The notes beneath the pieces were generated by a model. The model was not told the DNA's origin. It worked only from the letters and a program-made list of their open reading frames with translations, and did not search any database. A DNA stretch of 64,000 nt from Nonlabens ulvanivorans (GTDB lineage: Bacteria; Bacteroidota; Bacteroidia; Flavobacteriales; Flavobacteriaceae), in assembly GCF_000755285.1 (NCBI RefSeq), contig NZ_BBMK01000002.1, forward strand, positions 1 to 64,000, given 5' to 3'. Every line of letters starts with the position of its first letter. Within the stretch, counting starts at the first letter, position 1. Positions 15,206 through 24,668 of this stretch are shown one piece after another. Both the position numbers and the translations under genes were made by a program.

Positions 15206-17287
15206 TTGGAAAAGTCATTATTAGAATTCGGATATAAAAACCTAACTACTGCCAAATCTATGGCAGAACTCTACGAAGAGAACTTTAAAACGGTTTCTAA
15301 ATATGTGCACGCGACCAGTCGTGGTCACGAGGTGATTCAGACGGCGCTAGGAATGCAGTTGTTGCCACAGGATTATGCTTTTCCATATTACCGTGATGAC
15401 GCGATGTTACTTTCCATAGGGATGAAACCTTATGATTTAATGTTGCAATTGCTGGCTAAAAAAGATGACCCATTTTCTGGTGGACGTACCTATTACTCGC
15501 ATCCATCTTTGAATGATATTGATAAGCCTAAAATCCCACATCAATCTAGTGCTACAGGAATGCAGGCGATTCCTGCGACTGGTGTGGCTCTAGGGTTCCA
15601 TTATCGCGAGAGTTTAACTGACGAGCAACGAGCAGCTGTAGATGATGCAAGTTCAGACTCTAGTGTGACTTCAGACTCGATAGTCGTTTGTTCCCTAGGT
15701 GACGCATCAGTCACAGAAGGAGAAATTGCCGAGGCTTTTCAAATGGCGGCTTTAAAGCAATTGCCTATTTTATATCTAGTGCAAGATAACGGCTGGGATA
15801 TCAGCGCAAATGCAGCCGAAACTCGTGCGCAAAATGCTGCCGAATATGCTGCAGGATTCCACGGTATAGAAGCTATTTCTATCGATGGGACAGATTTTGA
15901 AGAAAGTTACAATACCTTAAACGAGGTGATTGAAAAAATAAGAACAGAGCGCAGACCATTTTTGGTTCACGCTACAGTCCCATTATTGAATCACCATACC
16001 AGTGGTGTAAGAATGGAGTTTTACCGCGATGATTTGGAAGAGGCGAGAAGCCGTGATCCATATCCGCGTATGAGAAAATTATTGCTCGATAATGGATTTA
16101 GTGAGCAGGATTTAGATGGTTATGACGCTTTCGCGAAAGCGGAATCTAAAAAAGCTCTAGAGCAAGCAATGACAATGCCCGATCCTGAACCGTCAGATTT
16201 ATTTACACATGACTTTGCACCAACACCGATAACGGAAGAAAAAGGAGAGCGATCGCCAGAAGGTGCTGATAAAGTCGTGATGGTAGATTGTGCACTATTT
16301 GCTATTGAAGAATTAATGAAAAAGCATCCAGAGTGCTTGTTATATGGGCAAGATGTAGGTGGTAGATTAGGTGGTGTTTTTAGAGAAGCAGCAACGCTGG
16401 CACAAAAATTTGGCGATAATCGTGTATTCAACACGCCTATTCAAGAAGCATTTATTGTAGGTAGTACCGTAGGAATGAGTGCCGCTGGCTTGAAACCTAT
16501 CGTAGAGGTGCAATTTGCAGATTACATCTGGCCTGGATTGAATCAATTATTTACAGAGGTTTCCAGATCTAATTACTTAAGTAATGGAAAATGGCCGGTT
16601 TCTATGATATTGCGAGTACCTATAGGTGCTTATGGTTCTGGTGGTCCCTACCACTCTAGTTCTATGGAAAGTGTGGTTTCTAATATAAGAGGTCTTAAAA
16701 TCGCCTATCCATCAAATGGTGCCGATTTAAAAGGACTGATGAAAGCCGCTTATTACGATCCTAATCCGGTGGTGATTTTTGAACACAAAGGATTGTATTG
16801 GTCCAAAGTAAAAGGAACTAAAGGAGCTACAAGTGTAGAACCTAGTGAGGACTATGTATTGCCTTTTGGTAAAGCATGGGTACTTCAAGAAATCTGGAAA
16901 AAAGAAGAAGAAGAAACGCTGTCCATTATCACATATGGTATGGGCGTGCACTGGGCAATGAATGCTACAGAAGAATTAGGCTTACAAGATAGAGTAGAGG
17001 TTGTTGACTTGAGAACATTACATCCGCTAGATTATGAGACTGTTTTTGCAAGTGTGAAAAAATGTGGAAAATGTCTAGTCGTTACTGAAGAGCCTAGTGA
17101 AAATAGTTTTTCTCGAGCCTTACAAGGTCGCATACAAGAAGAGTGTTTTAAATACATAGATGCACCAGTAATGGTCATAGGTTCTGAAAATATGCCAGCT
17201 ATTCCATTGAATTCAGTGCTAGAAAAAACGATGATTCCATCTACAGAGAAAGTGAAGGCTAAGATTGAGGAAATTCTTAATTATTAA
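15206..17287 (+). CDS. 2-oxoacid dehydrogenase E1, fused alpha and beta subunits (branched-chain type)
   Basis: Thiamine-diphosphate-dependent decarboxylase of 693 residues joining E1 alpha (about 1-340) and E1 beta (about 350-693) in one chain, the common Bacteroidetes arrangement for branched-chain 2-oxoacid dehydrogenase. The TPP-binding stretch runs from CSLGDASVTEGEIAEAF to LVQDNGWDIS, and the beta part begins DKVVMVDCALFAIEELMKK with the phenol-pocket region GVFREAATLAQKFG. Only a TTG start at 15206 (MEKSLLEFGYKNLTTAK) fits; no in-frame ATG precedes it, and a stem-loop sits just upstream, so the start region may be altered or misread. An AFAKA palindrome at 16126 falls in the linker near the alpha-beta junction. 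Confidence 0.9.
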   Translation: MEKSLLEFGYKNLTTAKSMAELYEENFKTVSKYVHATSRGHEVIQTALGMQLLPQDYAFPYYRDDAMLLSIGMKPYDLMLQLLAKKDDPFSGGRTYYSHPSLNDIDKPKIPHQSSATGMQAIPATGVALGFHYRESLTDEQRAAVDDASSDSSVTSDSIVVCSLGDASVTEGEIAEAFQMAALKQLPILYLVQDNGWDISANAAETRAQNAAEYAAGFHGIEAISIDGTDFEESYNTLNEVIEKIRTERRPFLVHATVPLLNHHTSGVRMEFYRDDLEEARSRDPYPRMRKLLLDNGFSEQDLDGYDAFAKAESKKALEQAMTMPDPEPSDLFTHDFAPTPITEEKGERSPEGADKVVMVDCALFAIEELMKKHPECLLYGQDVGGRLGGVFREAATLAQKFGDNRVFNTPIQEAFIVGSTVGMSAAGLKPIVEVQFADYIWPGLNQLFTEVSRSNYLSNGKWPVSMILRVPIGAYGSGGPYHSSSMESVVSNIRGLKIAYPSNGADLKGLMKAAYYDPNPVVIFEHKGLYWSKVKGTKGATSVEPSEDYVLPFGKAWVLQEIWKKEEEETLSIITYGMGVHWAMNATEELGLQDRVEVVDLRTLHPLDYETVFASVKKCGKCLVVTEEPSENSFSRALQGRIQEECFKYIDAPVMVIGSENMPAIPLNSVLEKTMIPSTEKVKAKIEEILNY
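16126..16141. repeat. 16-bp palindrome, in E1 gene (read AFAKA)
   Basis: Exact copy, translated YDAFAKAES near the end of the alpha part. Confidence 0.95.
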
Positions 17288-17296
17288 AGAGCGAAA

Positions 17297-17710
17297 ATGA
17301 AAATAACCCTAGAAAGAAAAAATACAGAATATCTATTAGAAGCAAAAGGAACTTCAGGAAATACCGTAATGATCGATCATAGCGGTATGGAAGTTGTGCA
17401 AGGCGTGAGTCCTATGGAGTTACTGCTTATGGGTGTAGGTTCTTGTAGTGCGATAGATATTATTGCCATTCTTAAAAAGCAACGCCAGGACATTACGAGT
17501 TATAAGGTAGAGGTCACTGGAGAGCGTTATGAGTTAGATGATTCTAAGCCATTTAAATCTATGCATGTTCTTGTGAAATTAGAAGGAGACATCAATCCAG
17601 ATAAAGCTCAAAAAGCTGCCGATTTAAGTTTTGAGAAATACTGCTCTGTTTCAAAGAGTTTTGATAAGTGTGTTGAGATTACTTATACTATTCAAACAAA
17701 AGCTTCTTAA
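17297..17710 (+). CDS. OsmC/Ohr-family peroxidase-like protein
   Basis: OsmC-like protein of 137 residues. The two redox cysteines typical of the family are present: Cys50 in LMGVGSCSAID and Cys116 in FEKYCSVSKSF. Members reduce organic hydroperoxides in the cytoplasm. It follows the E1 gene by only nine bases and probably shares its transcript; a lipoyl-dehydrogenase-linked electron supply is known for Ohr proteins in other bacteria, which would make this neighbourhood sensible, but that is inference. Confidence 0.85.
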   Translation: MKITLERKNTEYLLEAKGTSGNTVMIDHSGMEVVQGVSPMELLLMGVGSCSAIDIIAILKKQRQDITSYKVEVTGERYELDDSKPFKSMHVLVKLEGDINPDKAQKAADLSFEKYCSVSKSFDKCVEITYTIQTKAS

Positions 17711-17727
17711 TTGAGAAGGCTTTTTTG
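17702..17727 (+). terminator. Rho-independent terminator after osmC
   Basis: Imperfect stem AGCTTCT...AGAAGGCT followed by six T, ending the E2-E1-osmC transcript. The stem includes the osmC stop codon. Confidence 0.55.
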
Positions 17728-17746
17728 TTTGAGTATGATATTAAAA

Positions 17747-19456
17747 TTATTTTATTTTTTCGATAGTAAAAAAGTTGCTACCAGCATCAGGCCGCATTGT
17801 AATGGTTCCATTATTTCCAGCTTGTTCAACATGAACAAAAATTTCATCACCAGCTTGAATTTCAATTATTTCTGTGATGTTAATACTGGAAGTATTAACT
17901 CCATTTCGATTTCTTATGTAATTATTTGATGTAGGTGAGCCAGGAAACTCAATAGATCCAGAACGATTAATTCTTAATTCGGCATCTAATTGCAAGTCCA
18001 CCACAGTCGTTGTAGGGTCGACAACTATCGCCATTGCTACAATAATTCTATAGCGTCCATCTTCATTAACGGTAAGACGAGTTTGTGAATCACTTTCAGC
18101 AACAGTAAAAAGACTTGGGTCATCATTCCATTCATTGAAAGCAAATAACTCTAATTCGTTTGCAGTATAATCATTTAAATTCTGAGTTCTACTAGCTGCA
18201 TTACCGAATCGTGCAGAACGATCTTCTCTAAATTGTGGAATCCATCTACTTCCGTTCCATGAATATAGTCCTTCTCTAACATCGTTGCGATAACCTGTTG
18301 GATTGAGGTCCTCATTAGTATTATAAACAATCGTTCCTTTTACTACACCAGTTACAGGTGCTGCTAGTGATGCGTCTGTTAGTGCAACTCTGTTAATCAA
18401 TAATCCTTTATCTGTCGCTCCTAGCTCTAGACTAGCTGCTCCTTCAATACTAGATGTCCCAATCCCTACACTACCATTAGTATAAATATTTTCGGTAATA
18501 GCAGTAGCGGCATTAGTAGTAGATTCTACATGCCAGTCATAATCCTTGTCAGCAGATGTTATGATTCTATTCCATCTCTCTTGCCAAACATAAAGACCTT
18601 CTGTACCTGAACTAGTTCTTGAATTATAAGCAATTAAACCATTTAATGGATCACTTACTAATGGAGCAAAGGTTGATAAATCTGCAATATTAATACGGTT
18701 AGGTAGAAAACCTTTGTCACTATGAGCTAAAGATAAAGAAGCGTAATCAGGATTACTATTTGCTCCTATTTGAATGTTCTCTCTCTCCGGATTCGCATTA
18801 AGTATCACTCCAGAATCTCCACGTATTTGTAAATTCATATCTGGATCACCATCAGGATTAAAGGTAATCTGACTTGAACTACCAAAAGATTGATGAGCTA
18901 GAAAATCGTCACCATTACTGGTAAAAGTTAGATTGAGGTTACTCGAACTTAAATACATTCCAGAATTTGATGAGTTCACAAAAGAATAACTAGGTGAAGT
19001 CTCAGTACCGTTAGCAATACTTCGTAATGTTCCGTTAGTCTCAAATCTAAATCTGTCACTACTATTTGTTTTTATAATCACAGGTTGTGAATTATTACTC
19101 CCTAATCTATTTGTTGAAGTGATGGTATTACCTTCAAGAGACCAATCCGAGTCATTCCCTAAAGCAATCCATTGATCTGTACCATTCCAATAGTAAAAGC
19201 CTTTATTTAAAGGATTTGATCCTGTAACAACTTGTGTGTTGTAAACTAAAACACCTTCTTCTAGCGTGGTACCAGAAAGCGAAATTCCTGTTAGACTGTT
19301 ATTTGCACTTAAAGCAACTTTAGGAATTAATATACCCTTATCACTTTCATTAATATCCAATGCAGTTCCATCGGCAGGTGTAGAGGTATTGATTCCTACT
19401 TGTCCAAAAATCACTTGGCATGTCAAGAAAACTAGAAGGAGTGTAAAAAACTTCAT
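17747..19456 (-). CDS. Secreted surface protein, tail-fibre-like beta repeats
   Basis: Unrecognised exported protein of 569 residues from ATG 19456 (MKFFTLLLVFLTCQVIFGQ signal peptide; upstream in-frame codons to 19522 look non-coding). It shows the flavobacterial theme VGINTSTPADGTALDINESDKGILIPKVAL, which recurs three times (near residues 20, 265 and 345) with alternating TDKGLLINRVALTD and YNTNEDLNPxGYRxxxREGLYSWNGSRW elements. The C-terminal about 140 residues read like a C1q/TNF-like or jelly-roll beta domain (LNDYTANELELFAFNEW to GSNFFTIEKI). No T9SS sorting domain is seen. Possibly an adhesin or fibre; function unknown. Confidence 0.7.
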   Translation of the reverse strand: MKFFTLLLVFLTCQVIFGQVGINTSTPADGTALDINESDKGILIPKVALSANNSLTGISLSGTTLEEGVLVYNTQVVTGSNPLNKGFYYWNGTDQWIALGNDSDWSLEGNTITSTNRLGSNNSQPVIIKTNSSDRFRFETNGTLRSIANGTETSPSYSFVNSSNSGMYLSSSNLNLTFTSNGDDFLAHQSFGSSSQITFNPDGDPDMNLQIRGDSGVILNANPERENIQIGANSNPDYASLSLAHSDKGFLPNRINIADLSTFAPLVSDPLNGLIAYNSRTSSGTEGLYVWQERWNRIITSADKDYDWHVESTTNAATAITENIYTNGSVGIGTSSIEGAASLELGATDKGLLINRVALTDASLAAPVTGVVKGTIVYNTNEDLNPTGYRNDVREGLYSWNGSRWIPQFREDRSARFGNAASRTQNLNDYTANELELFAFNEWNDDPSLFTVAESDSQTRLTVNEDGRYRIIVAMAIVVDPTTTVVDLQLDAELRINRSGSIEFPGSPTSNNYIRNRNGVNTSSINITEIIEIQAGDEIFVHVEQAGNNGTITMRPDAGSNFFTIEKIK

Positions 19457-19671
19457 ATAAATATTATTGTTTTCAAATTTAAGTTTTGTTACCCGTTGAT
19501 ATTCTGAAATTCTAATAATCATGTATTTAATCGATGATAATATGTTTAGTATCGGTAAAATGTATAGTGTAAGGTGCGTTAAACTGTAATTCGGGAATTT
19601 TAAAGCAAAAAATATCTCATTTCAAAAAAATGAAACGAGATATTTAAATCTTTTCTAGTTGATAATTAACC

Positions 19672-20214
19672 TTACTGCGGTGGATATTGCATTAAAATTT
19701 CTTGAACAATCTTATTGATACGTTCTGTTTTTTTAACTGGGTCATTACTGCGTATAGGAGCTGTTCCTACACCTTGCCAAATTAATTCCTTTTTTTGAGC
19801 ATCTATAAAATCAATATGTAAAATACCTTCATTTACAGTGTTAACGTTATTACCTCCAAAACCGTTATTCCAACCTAATCCGCCCCCCCAGCCCCCCCAA
19901 CCAAAGCCAGCGTTCCAGCCCCAATTGTTGTACACATCTACACGCTGTTGAGTTTTAGTAAAAATATTAATCATTATATCTGGCGTTTGCGACTTGGTCC
20001 ATCCACTAGCCAGCATTTGATCATCTATCGCTTTTAAGATACGTTTCTTATCTAAGTCGTTAATGTCAGCCTCATCAATTCCTTGTTTAAAGTAACCGTA
20101 GGTTTTAAATTGATTAAAATCAGTTCCTACTGCATAGTCTTGAGAAACTCTCACGGTTTGACATCCTACTAGCAATACGATTGCTGCGATTAGTAAAGTA
20201 GCTTTTTTTATCAT
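19672..20214 (-). CDS. DUF4136 lipoprotein
   Basis: Lipoprotein of 180 residues: signal MIKKATLLIAAIVLLVGC with the lipid-anchored Cys18, then a DUF4136 domain beginning VRVSQDYAVGTDFNQFKTYGY with ELIWQGVGTAPI near the end. The middle is a Gly/Trp/Asn-rich loop encoded across two C7 runs (19883-19889 and 19892-19898, + strand), giving GWGGWGGGLGW. Function of the family is unknown. It lies immediately after hutU on the same strand. Confidence 0.8.
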   Translation of the reverse strand: MIKKATLLIAAIVLLVGCQTVRVSQDYAVGTDFNQFKTYGYFKQGIDEADINDLDKKRILKAIDDQMLASGWTKSQTPDIMINIFTKTQQRVDVYNNWGWNAGFGWGGWGGGLGWNNGFGGNNVNTVNEGILHIDFIDAQKKELIWQGVGTAPIRSNDPVKKTERINKIVQEILMQYPPQ

Positions 20215-20228
20215 GGCTTTATAGATTG

Positions 20229-20244
20229 CGCTTTCGCGAAAGCG
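20229..20244. repeat. 16-bp palindrome, intergenic copy
   Basis: Exact copy in the 59-base gap between hutU and the DUF4136 gene. Confidence 0.95.
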
Positions 20245-20273
20245 TGATTGATAATCAACTTTCTCAAAAACAA

Positions 20274-22285
20274 TTAAACTTTGTTCAATAAATCATCACT
20301 TACACTGTGTGGAATGGTGACTTGCAGTTGCGGATTCAATTCCATAGCTCTTTGGATAGCAAAAACAGCATTTTCATTTCTAGCCCAATTGCGCCTTGCA
20401 ATACCATTATTAACATCCCAGAAAAGCATAGACTCAAGTCTAGCTTCTGCTTCGTTACTACCATCAATAAGCATACCAAATCCACCGTTAATTACCTCGC
20501 CCCCCAACCGACGCCACCGCCATTATGTATAGAAACCCAAGTAGCACCTCTAAAACTATCGCCTATAACATTTTGTATTGCCATATCTGCGGTAAAACGT
20601 GAACCATCATATATATTAGAGGTTTCTCGATAAGGAGAATCTGTTCCGGAGACATCGTGATGGTCACGACCTAGAATAACTGGTCCTATGCTACCATCAG
20701 CAATGGCTTTATTAAATGCTCTAGCTATTTCAATACGTCCTTGCGCATCAGCATATAGTATACGGGCTTGAGAACCTACAACGAGCTTATTTTCTTGAGC
20801 ACCTTTAATCCATTTTATATTATCCTGCATTTGCTGTTGGATACGTTCAGGTGCATCTTGTGATAATTGCTCTAATACATCAGTCGCAATTTGATCTGTT
20901 TTCTTAAGATCTTCTGGATCATTAGATGCGCAAACCCATCTAAATGGACCAAAGCCGTAATCAAAACACATCGGTCCCATAATGTCTTGTACATAAGATG
21001 GATATCTGAACTCTTTGTCTTTACCAGCGATATTAGCATCTGCACGGCTAGATTCTAGTAAGAATGCGTTACCATAATCAAAGAAATAGGTACCTTTTTC
21101 AGTGTGTTTATTTATGGCTTCAACGTGTCTGCGTAAAGATCGTTGTACTTCTTTTTTAAATTCATCTGGACGATTACTCATCATCTCATTAGATTCTTTA
21201 AATGATAAGTCGACAGGATAATAGCCGCCAGCCCACGGATTGTGTAGACTAGTCTGATCGCTACCTATGGATATGTGTATGTCTGCCTCATATAGAGCTT
21301 CCCATACGTGAACGATGTTACCTTCAAATGCAATAGAAACAGTTTCTTTATCTATTTGTGCCTCTTTCACACGTGTGATTAAATCGCCTGTAGATTTTAT
21401 AACAACATCAACCCAACCTTGTGTGTGTCTGATGTGGACGGCTTTTGGATTCATTTCAGCACAAATTGTGATACATCCAGCGATGTTACCTGCTTTAGGT
21501 TGTGCGCCGCTCATACCACCTAGACCTGAGGTAACAAAAATATTACCAGTTGGTTTTTGTTTGATTTTTCTAAACGCGTTGAGTACCGTAATAGTTGTTC
21601 CATGTACAATTCCTTGTGGCCCTATATACATATAAGATCCAGCAGTCATTTGTCCATATTGAGTAACACCTAGTGCATTAAATTTTTCCCAGTCATCAGG
21701 TTGCGAGTAATTAGGGATCATCATTCCGTTAGTTACCACACAACGAGGTGCGCCTTTGTGAGAAGGAAACAAGCCCATGGGATGACCACTGTACATTGCT
21801 AGCGTTTGCTCATCAGTCATCTCGCTTAGATACTTCATGGTCAGTAGGTACTGTGCCCAATTAGAAAAAACACCACCATTACCACCATAAGTAATCAATT
21901 CATGTGGATGCTGTGCTACAGCGTGATCTAAGTTGTTTTGAATCATTAACATTATTGCTGCAGCTTGTTTTGAGCGATATGGATAATCCTCAATATTACG
22001 TGCCTTGATTTCATAATCTGGCATAAAGCGATACATATAGATACGCCCATAATCATTAAGCTCTTTCTTAAACTCTGGAAGTAAAACCGCGTGATGTTGC
22101 GGTTCAAAATAACGTAGTGCATTACGTAGAGCTAACTCTTCTTCATCTGCAGAAAGAATTTTTTTACGTTTAGGAGCATGATTCACATTAGTGTTATAAA
22201 TATGAGGTGCTGGTAATGTTTCAGGAATTCCTTGTTTTATGCTTTCGCGGAAACGAACTAAGGAATTATCTACGGCTGTTTGCAT
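20274..22285 (-). CDS. hutU: Urocanate hydratase (frameshifted near C-terminus)
   Basis: Urocanase, which uses tightly bound NAD to convert urocanate to imidazolone propionate in histidine degradation. Start chosen at 22285 (MQTAVDNSLVRF); earlier in-frame residues overlap the upstream gene. Hallmarks include HELITYGGNGGVFSNWAQY, the NAD-binding SGLGGMSGAQPKAG and the Cys in FGPFRWVCASNDPEDL. After HNGGGVGWG the frame breaks in the C6 run at 20500-20505 (+ strand); shortening it to four restores VGWGEVINGGFGML and the normal C-terminus to 20274. The complete product would be about 670 residues. No other hut genes are in the window. An imperfect RFRES palindrome lies near the start. Confidence 0.9.
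22240..22255. repeat. Imperfect 16-bp palindrome, in hutU (read RFRES)
   Basis: TGCTTTCGCGGAAACG, three differences from the consensus. Translated VRFRESIK on the - strand. Confidence 0.7.
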
Positions 22286-22454
22286 TATTGTTTTTTTTAA
22301 TACTGTCTGATGATTTATCATATCCGTATGGGCAGTGGCGACAACCACTTTTACAACAATAGCCTCTTTTAAGGTGGTATTGCTCTGTAAAGCACCGATA
22401 ACCTTGTGGCGTCAGGTAGTAATCTCCTTCTTCTACGGGAATGATTTTTTTCAT
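22266..22454 (-). CDS. DUF5522 small Cys-rich protein
   Basis: A 62-residue protein with a probable metal-binding pattern, KRGYCCKSGCRHCPYGYDK (four Cys), preceded by YYLTPQGYRCFTEQYHLKRG, matching the short DUF5522 family often found in Bacteroidetes. It overlaps the hutU start by 20 bases, so the two are probably translated from one mRNA. Role unknown. Confidence 0.75.
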   Translation of the reverse strand: MKKIIPVEEGDYYLTPQGYRCFTEQYHLKRGYCCKSGCRHCPYGYDKSSDSIKKNNNANSRR

Positions 22455-22518
22455 TGTATAAAAATACGATTCTGTTTGCGGTCTATAAAGTATTGTAGTA
22501 GCAGAATCCTAGAAGTGG

Positions 22519-22526
22519 TATTTTTG
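22519..22526 (+). promoter_or_regulatory. Putative -7 promoter motif
   Basis: TATTTTTG fits TAnnTTTG and ends five bases before the ATG at 22531. A TTG at 22493-22495 lies 23 bases upstream and could be the -33 element. Confidence 0.45.
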
Positions 22527-22530
22527 TTCC

Positions 22531-22865
22531 ATGTTTATAAGACGCGTTACATTATTTAAATGGGTAAATGGAATGGTGATATGGCCATTTTTATTAGTTC
22601 AAGATAAAAAGTCCATAAAAGATCCAGTTTTCATGAATCATGAGCGCATCCATGCTAGACAACAATTAGAGTTGATATTAATACTTTTTTTATTTGGTAT
22701 TTAATAGAATATTGTGTCTTAAGACTAAAGTATAGTCATGATAGAGCTTATCGCAATATTGTTTTTGAAAGAGAAGCTTATGCTATGGAATGTGATCTAG
22801 ATTACTTAAAATTCCGTAAAACATGGAGTTTTATAAAGTTTTACTCTCAAAAATATAGGGTATGA
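22531..22865 (+). CDS. Small HExxH-containing protein (frameshifted)
   Basis: About 111 residues when one missing T is restored in the ATTTGG stretch at 22692-22694; the two halves then join as LFLFWYLIEYCVLRLKYSHD. The N-terminal half has FMNHERIHARQQLELI, an HExxH zinc-type motif, and the C-terminal half has FEREAYAMECDLDYLKFR, where a Glu 40-50 residues later could be the third ligand. A central hydrophobic stretch suggests one membrane segment. It resembles a short flavobacterial protein family without an agreed function, looking like a stripped-down M56/gluzincin core. The stop overlaps the next start (ATGA at 22862). Confidence 0.7.
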
Positions 22866-23827
22866 AGCTTTTTAATGTAAAAAATGCAGTGAATCAGCGA
22901 TATCGTGAATTTAATGATGGAGCGATTATAGTGGATATAAAACGCGAAGATTTATTACATACTCAAGTATCTGGAAATAAACTGCGCAAATTAAAATACA
23001 ATATTCTAGAAGCGCAAGTTCAAGGTCATGATATATTACTCACTTATGGAGGTGCGTTTTCTAACCATATTGCAGCAACAGCAGCAGCTGGTAATATTTG
23101 CGGATTTAATACTATAGGTGTTATTAGAGGTGAAGAATTGGGACATGACCTAGAGAAAACACTTGCCGGAAACAAGACTTTAAATACCGCACACGCATTA
23201 GGCATGAGGTTTAAATTTGTCTCTCGATCTGCTTACCGAGATAAGTATGAAGAATTTTTTCAATTTGCCTTAAAAAAGGAATTTGATTCATTTTACAATA
23301 TTCCTGAAGGTGGAACTAATGATCTCGCAGTTAAAGGAACTGAAGAAATCTTAACAAATAAAGATAAAGATTACTATGATTATATATGTGTTGCCGCAGG
23401 AACTGGCGGTACTGCTGCTGGAATTATAAATAGTGCTGCACCACACCAAAAAGTGTTGGTATTCTCTGCATTGAAAGGTGATTTTATGTTTGATGAAATT
23501 GCACAGTATACAGACAGAGAGAATTTTATGGTTTTTGATGAGAATAGATTTGGTGGATATGCAAAGTCTAGCGACGGATTGATTAAGTTTATGAATGGAC
23601 GCTTTCGCGAAAGCGTAACTGAGCAAAATCCTAAGGGAATACCACTTGAACCTATTTATACCGGAAAAATGATGTATCGATTAGAACATCTTGTTAAGAC
23701 TGGCGTTATCTCTGGAGAAACTCGTATTTTAGCCATTCATACTGGTGGTTTACAAAGTGTCGCAGGATACAACGCCATGCTTGAAAAGAAAGGCAAAATT
23801 ACCTTAGATTATATCAATGAAATTTAA
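22862..23827 (+). CDS. PLP-dependent ACC deaminase / D-cysteine desulfhydrase family enzyme
   Basis: Fold-type II PLP enzyme of 321 residues, related to 1-aminocyclopropane-1-carboxylate deaminase and D-cysteine desulfhydrase. The PLP lysine lies in TQVSGNKLRKLKYN, the phosphate-contact region is YGGAFSNHIAATAAAG, and the glycine loop is AAGTGGTAAGI. Substrate is not decided by what is visible; D-cysteine or another D-amino acid is as likely as ACC in a marine bacterium. It overlaps the small HExxH gene upstream by four bases and the next gene by 11, so these are translationally coupled. A palindrome at 23600 is read RFRES. Confidence 0.8.
   Translation: MKLFNVKNAVNQRYREFNDGAIIVDIKREDLLHTQVSGNKLRKLKYNILEAQVQGHDILLTYGGAFSNHIAATAAAGNICGFNTIGVIRGEELGHDLEKTLAGNKTLNTAHALGMRFKFVSRSAYRDKYEEFFQFALKKEFDSFYNIPEGGTNDLAVKGTEEILTNKDKDYYDYICVAAGTGGTAAGIINSAAPHQKVLVFSALKGDFMFDEIAQYTDRENFMVFDENRFGGYAKSSDGLIKFMNGRFRESVTEQNPKGIPLEPIYTGKMMYRLEHLVKTGVISGETRILAIHTGGLQSVAGYNAMLEKKGKITLDYINEI
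23600..23615. repeat. 16-bp palindrome, in ACC-deaminase-like gene (read RFRES)
   Basis: Exact copy, translated GRFRESVTE. Confidence 0.95.
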
Positions 23828-24668
23828 GTCCATACTCTACATCGCACTTATTAGTTTATTTATAGCTTCTTGTGGCTCTAATAAAAAGGTAGTTACTACT
23901 AAGAAGCGTGATAAAACAACTAAAACAAGTAGTGATAACCAAACTGATGAACCGCAAAAAACGGTTGTTACCAAAGACGAGGAAAAAGTAACTGAAACCG
24001 TCCAACCACGCAGCGGCGATAAAGTAGCTAACTATGTCAACGAATTTAAGGGTGTTGCTATGAAAGAAATGCATCTCTATAAAATTCCAGCAAGTATAAC
24101 TCTAGCCCAAGGGATTTTAGAAAGTGGATCTGGATTTGGCAGATTGTCGGTAGAGGCAAATAACCATTTTGGAATTAAGTGTCACACTGCATGGACAGGT
24201 GAGCGTATCTATCATGATGATGATGAAGATCAAGAATGTTTTAGAAAATACGTTTCGCCAGATTATTCATACCGTGATCATTCCTTATTCTTAACACAGC
24301 GTAAAAGGTACGCAAGCTTATTTAAGCTAGATAAAGATGATTATAAGGGTTGGGCCTATGGTTTACGCAAAGCAGGATACGCCACAGATAAAAAATATCC
24401 ACAAAAATTAATAAGCCTTATTGAGAGGTATGAGTTATATCAATATGATGCCATTGTTTTAGGGAATCCTGTGAAAACGTATACAGAAACGACCACATCA
24501 ACAGATAAAACTGAAAGTCATATCGTTAAGTCTGGAGATACACTTTATGGTATCGCCAAAAAATATAATATTACTGTAGCACAATTAAAAACTTATAATA
24601 GTTTGAAGTCTACAACCTTAAGTATAGGACAAGTCCTAATTGTTAAACCAATTTCTAAAGATTTTTAA
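23817..24668 (+). CDS. Glucosaminidase lipoprotein with LysM domain
   Basis: Peptidoglycan hydrolase of 283 residues. Signal peptide with lipobox FIASC (Cys19), a charged Lys/Thr-rich linker to about residue 65, a glucosaminidase domain (PF01832-type) from about 70 to 205 with [20 protein letters not shown] containing the catalytic Glu and [14 protein letters not shown], and a single LysM domain at about 235-280 ([30 protein letters not shown]). It would cleave glycan strands in the periplasm. It overlaps the preceding gene by 11 bases, and its stop TAATG overlaps the hemL start. Confidence 0.88.
   Translation: MKFKSILYIALISLFIASCGSNKKVVTTKKRDKTTKTSSDNQTDEPQKTVVTKDEEKVTETVQPRSGDKVANYVNEFKGVAMKEMHLYKIPASITLAQGILESGSGFGRLSVEANNHFGIKCHTAWTGERIYHDDDEDQECFRKYVSPDYSYRDHSLFLTQRKRYASLFKLDKDDYKGWAYGLRKAGYATDKKYPQKLISLIERYELYQYDAIVLGNPVKTYTETTTSTDKTESHIVKSGDTLYGIAKKYNITVAQLKTYNSLKSTTLSIGQVLIVKPISKDF

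Noticed and set aside
20274-22285. Frameshifted hutU, hemL, lysS and ftsY as pseudogenes
   Set aside because: Both halves are fully conserved, the break is a single base in a homopolymer, and three of the four are essential.
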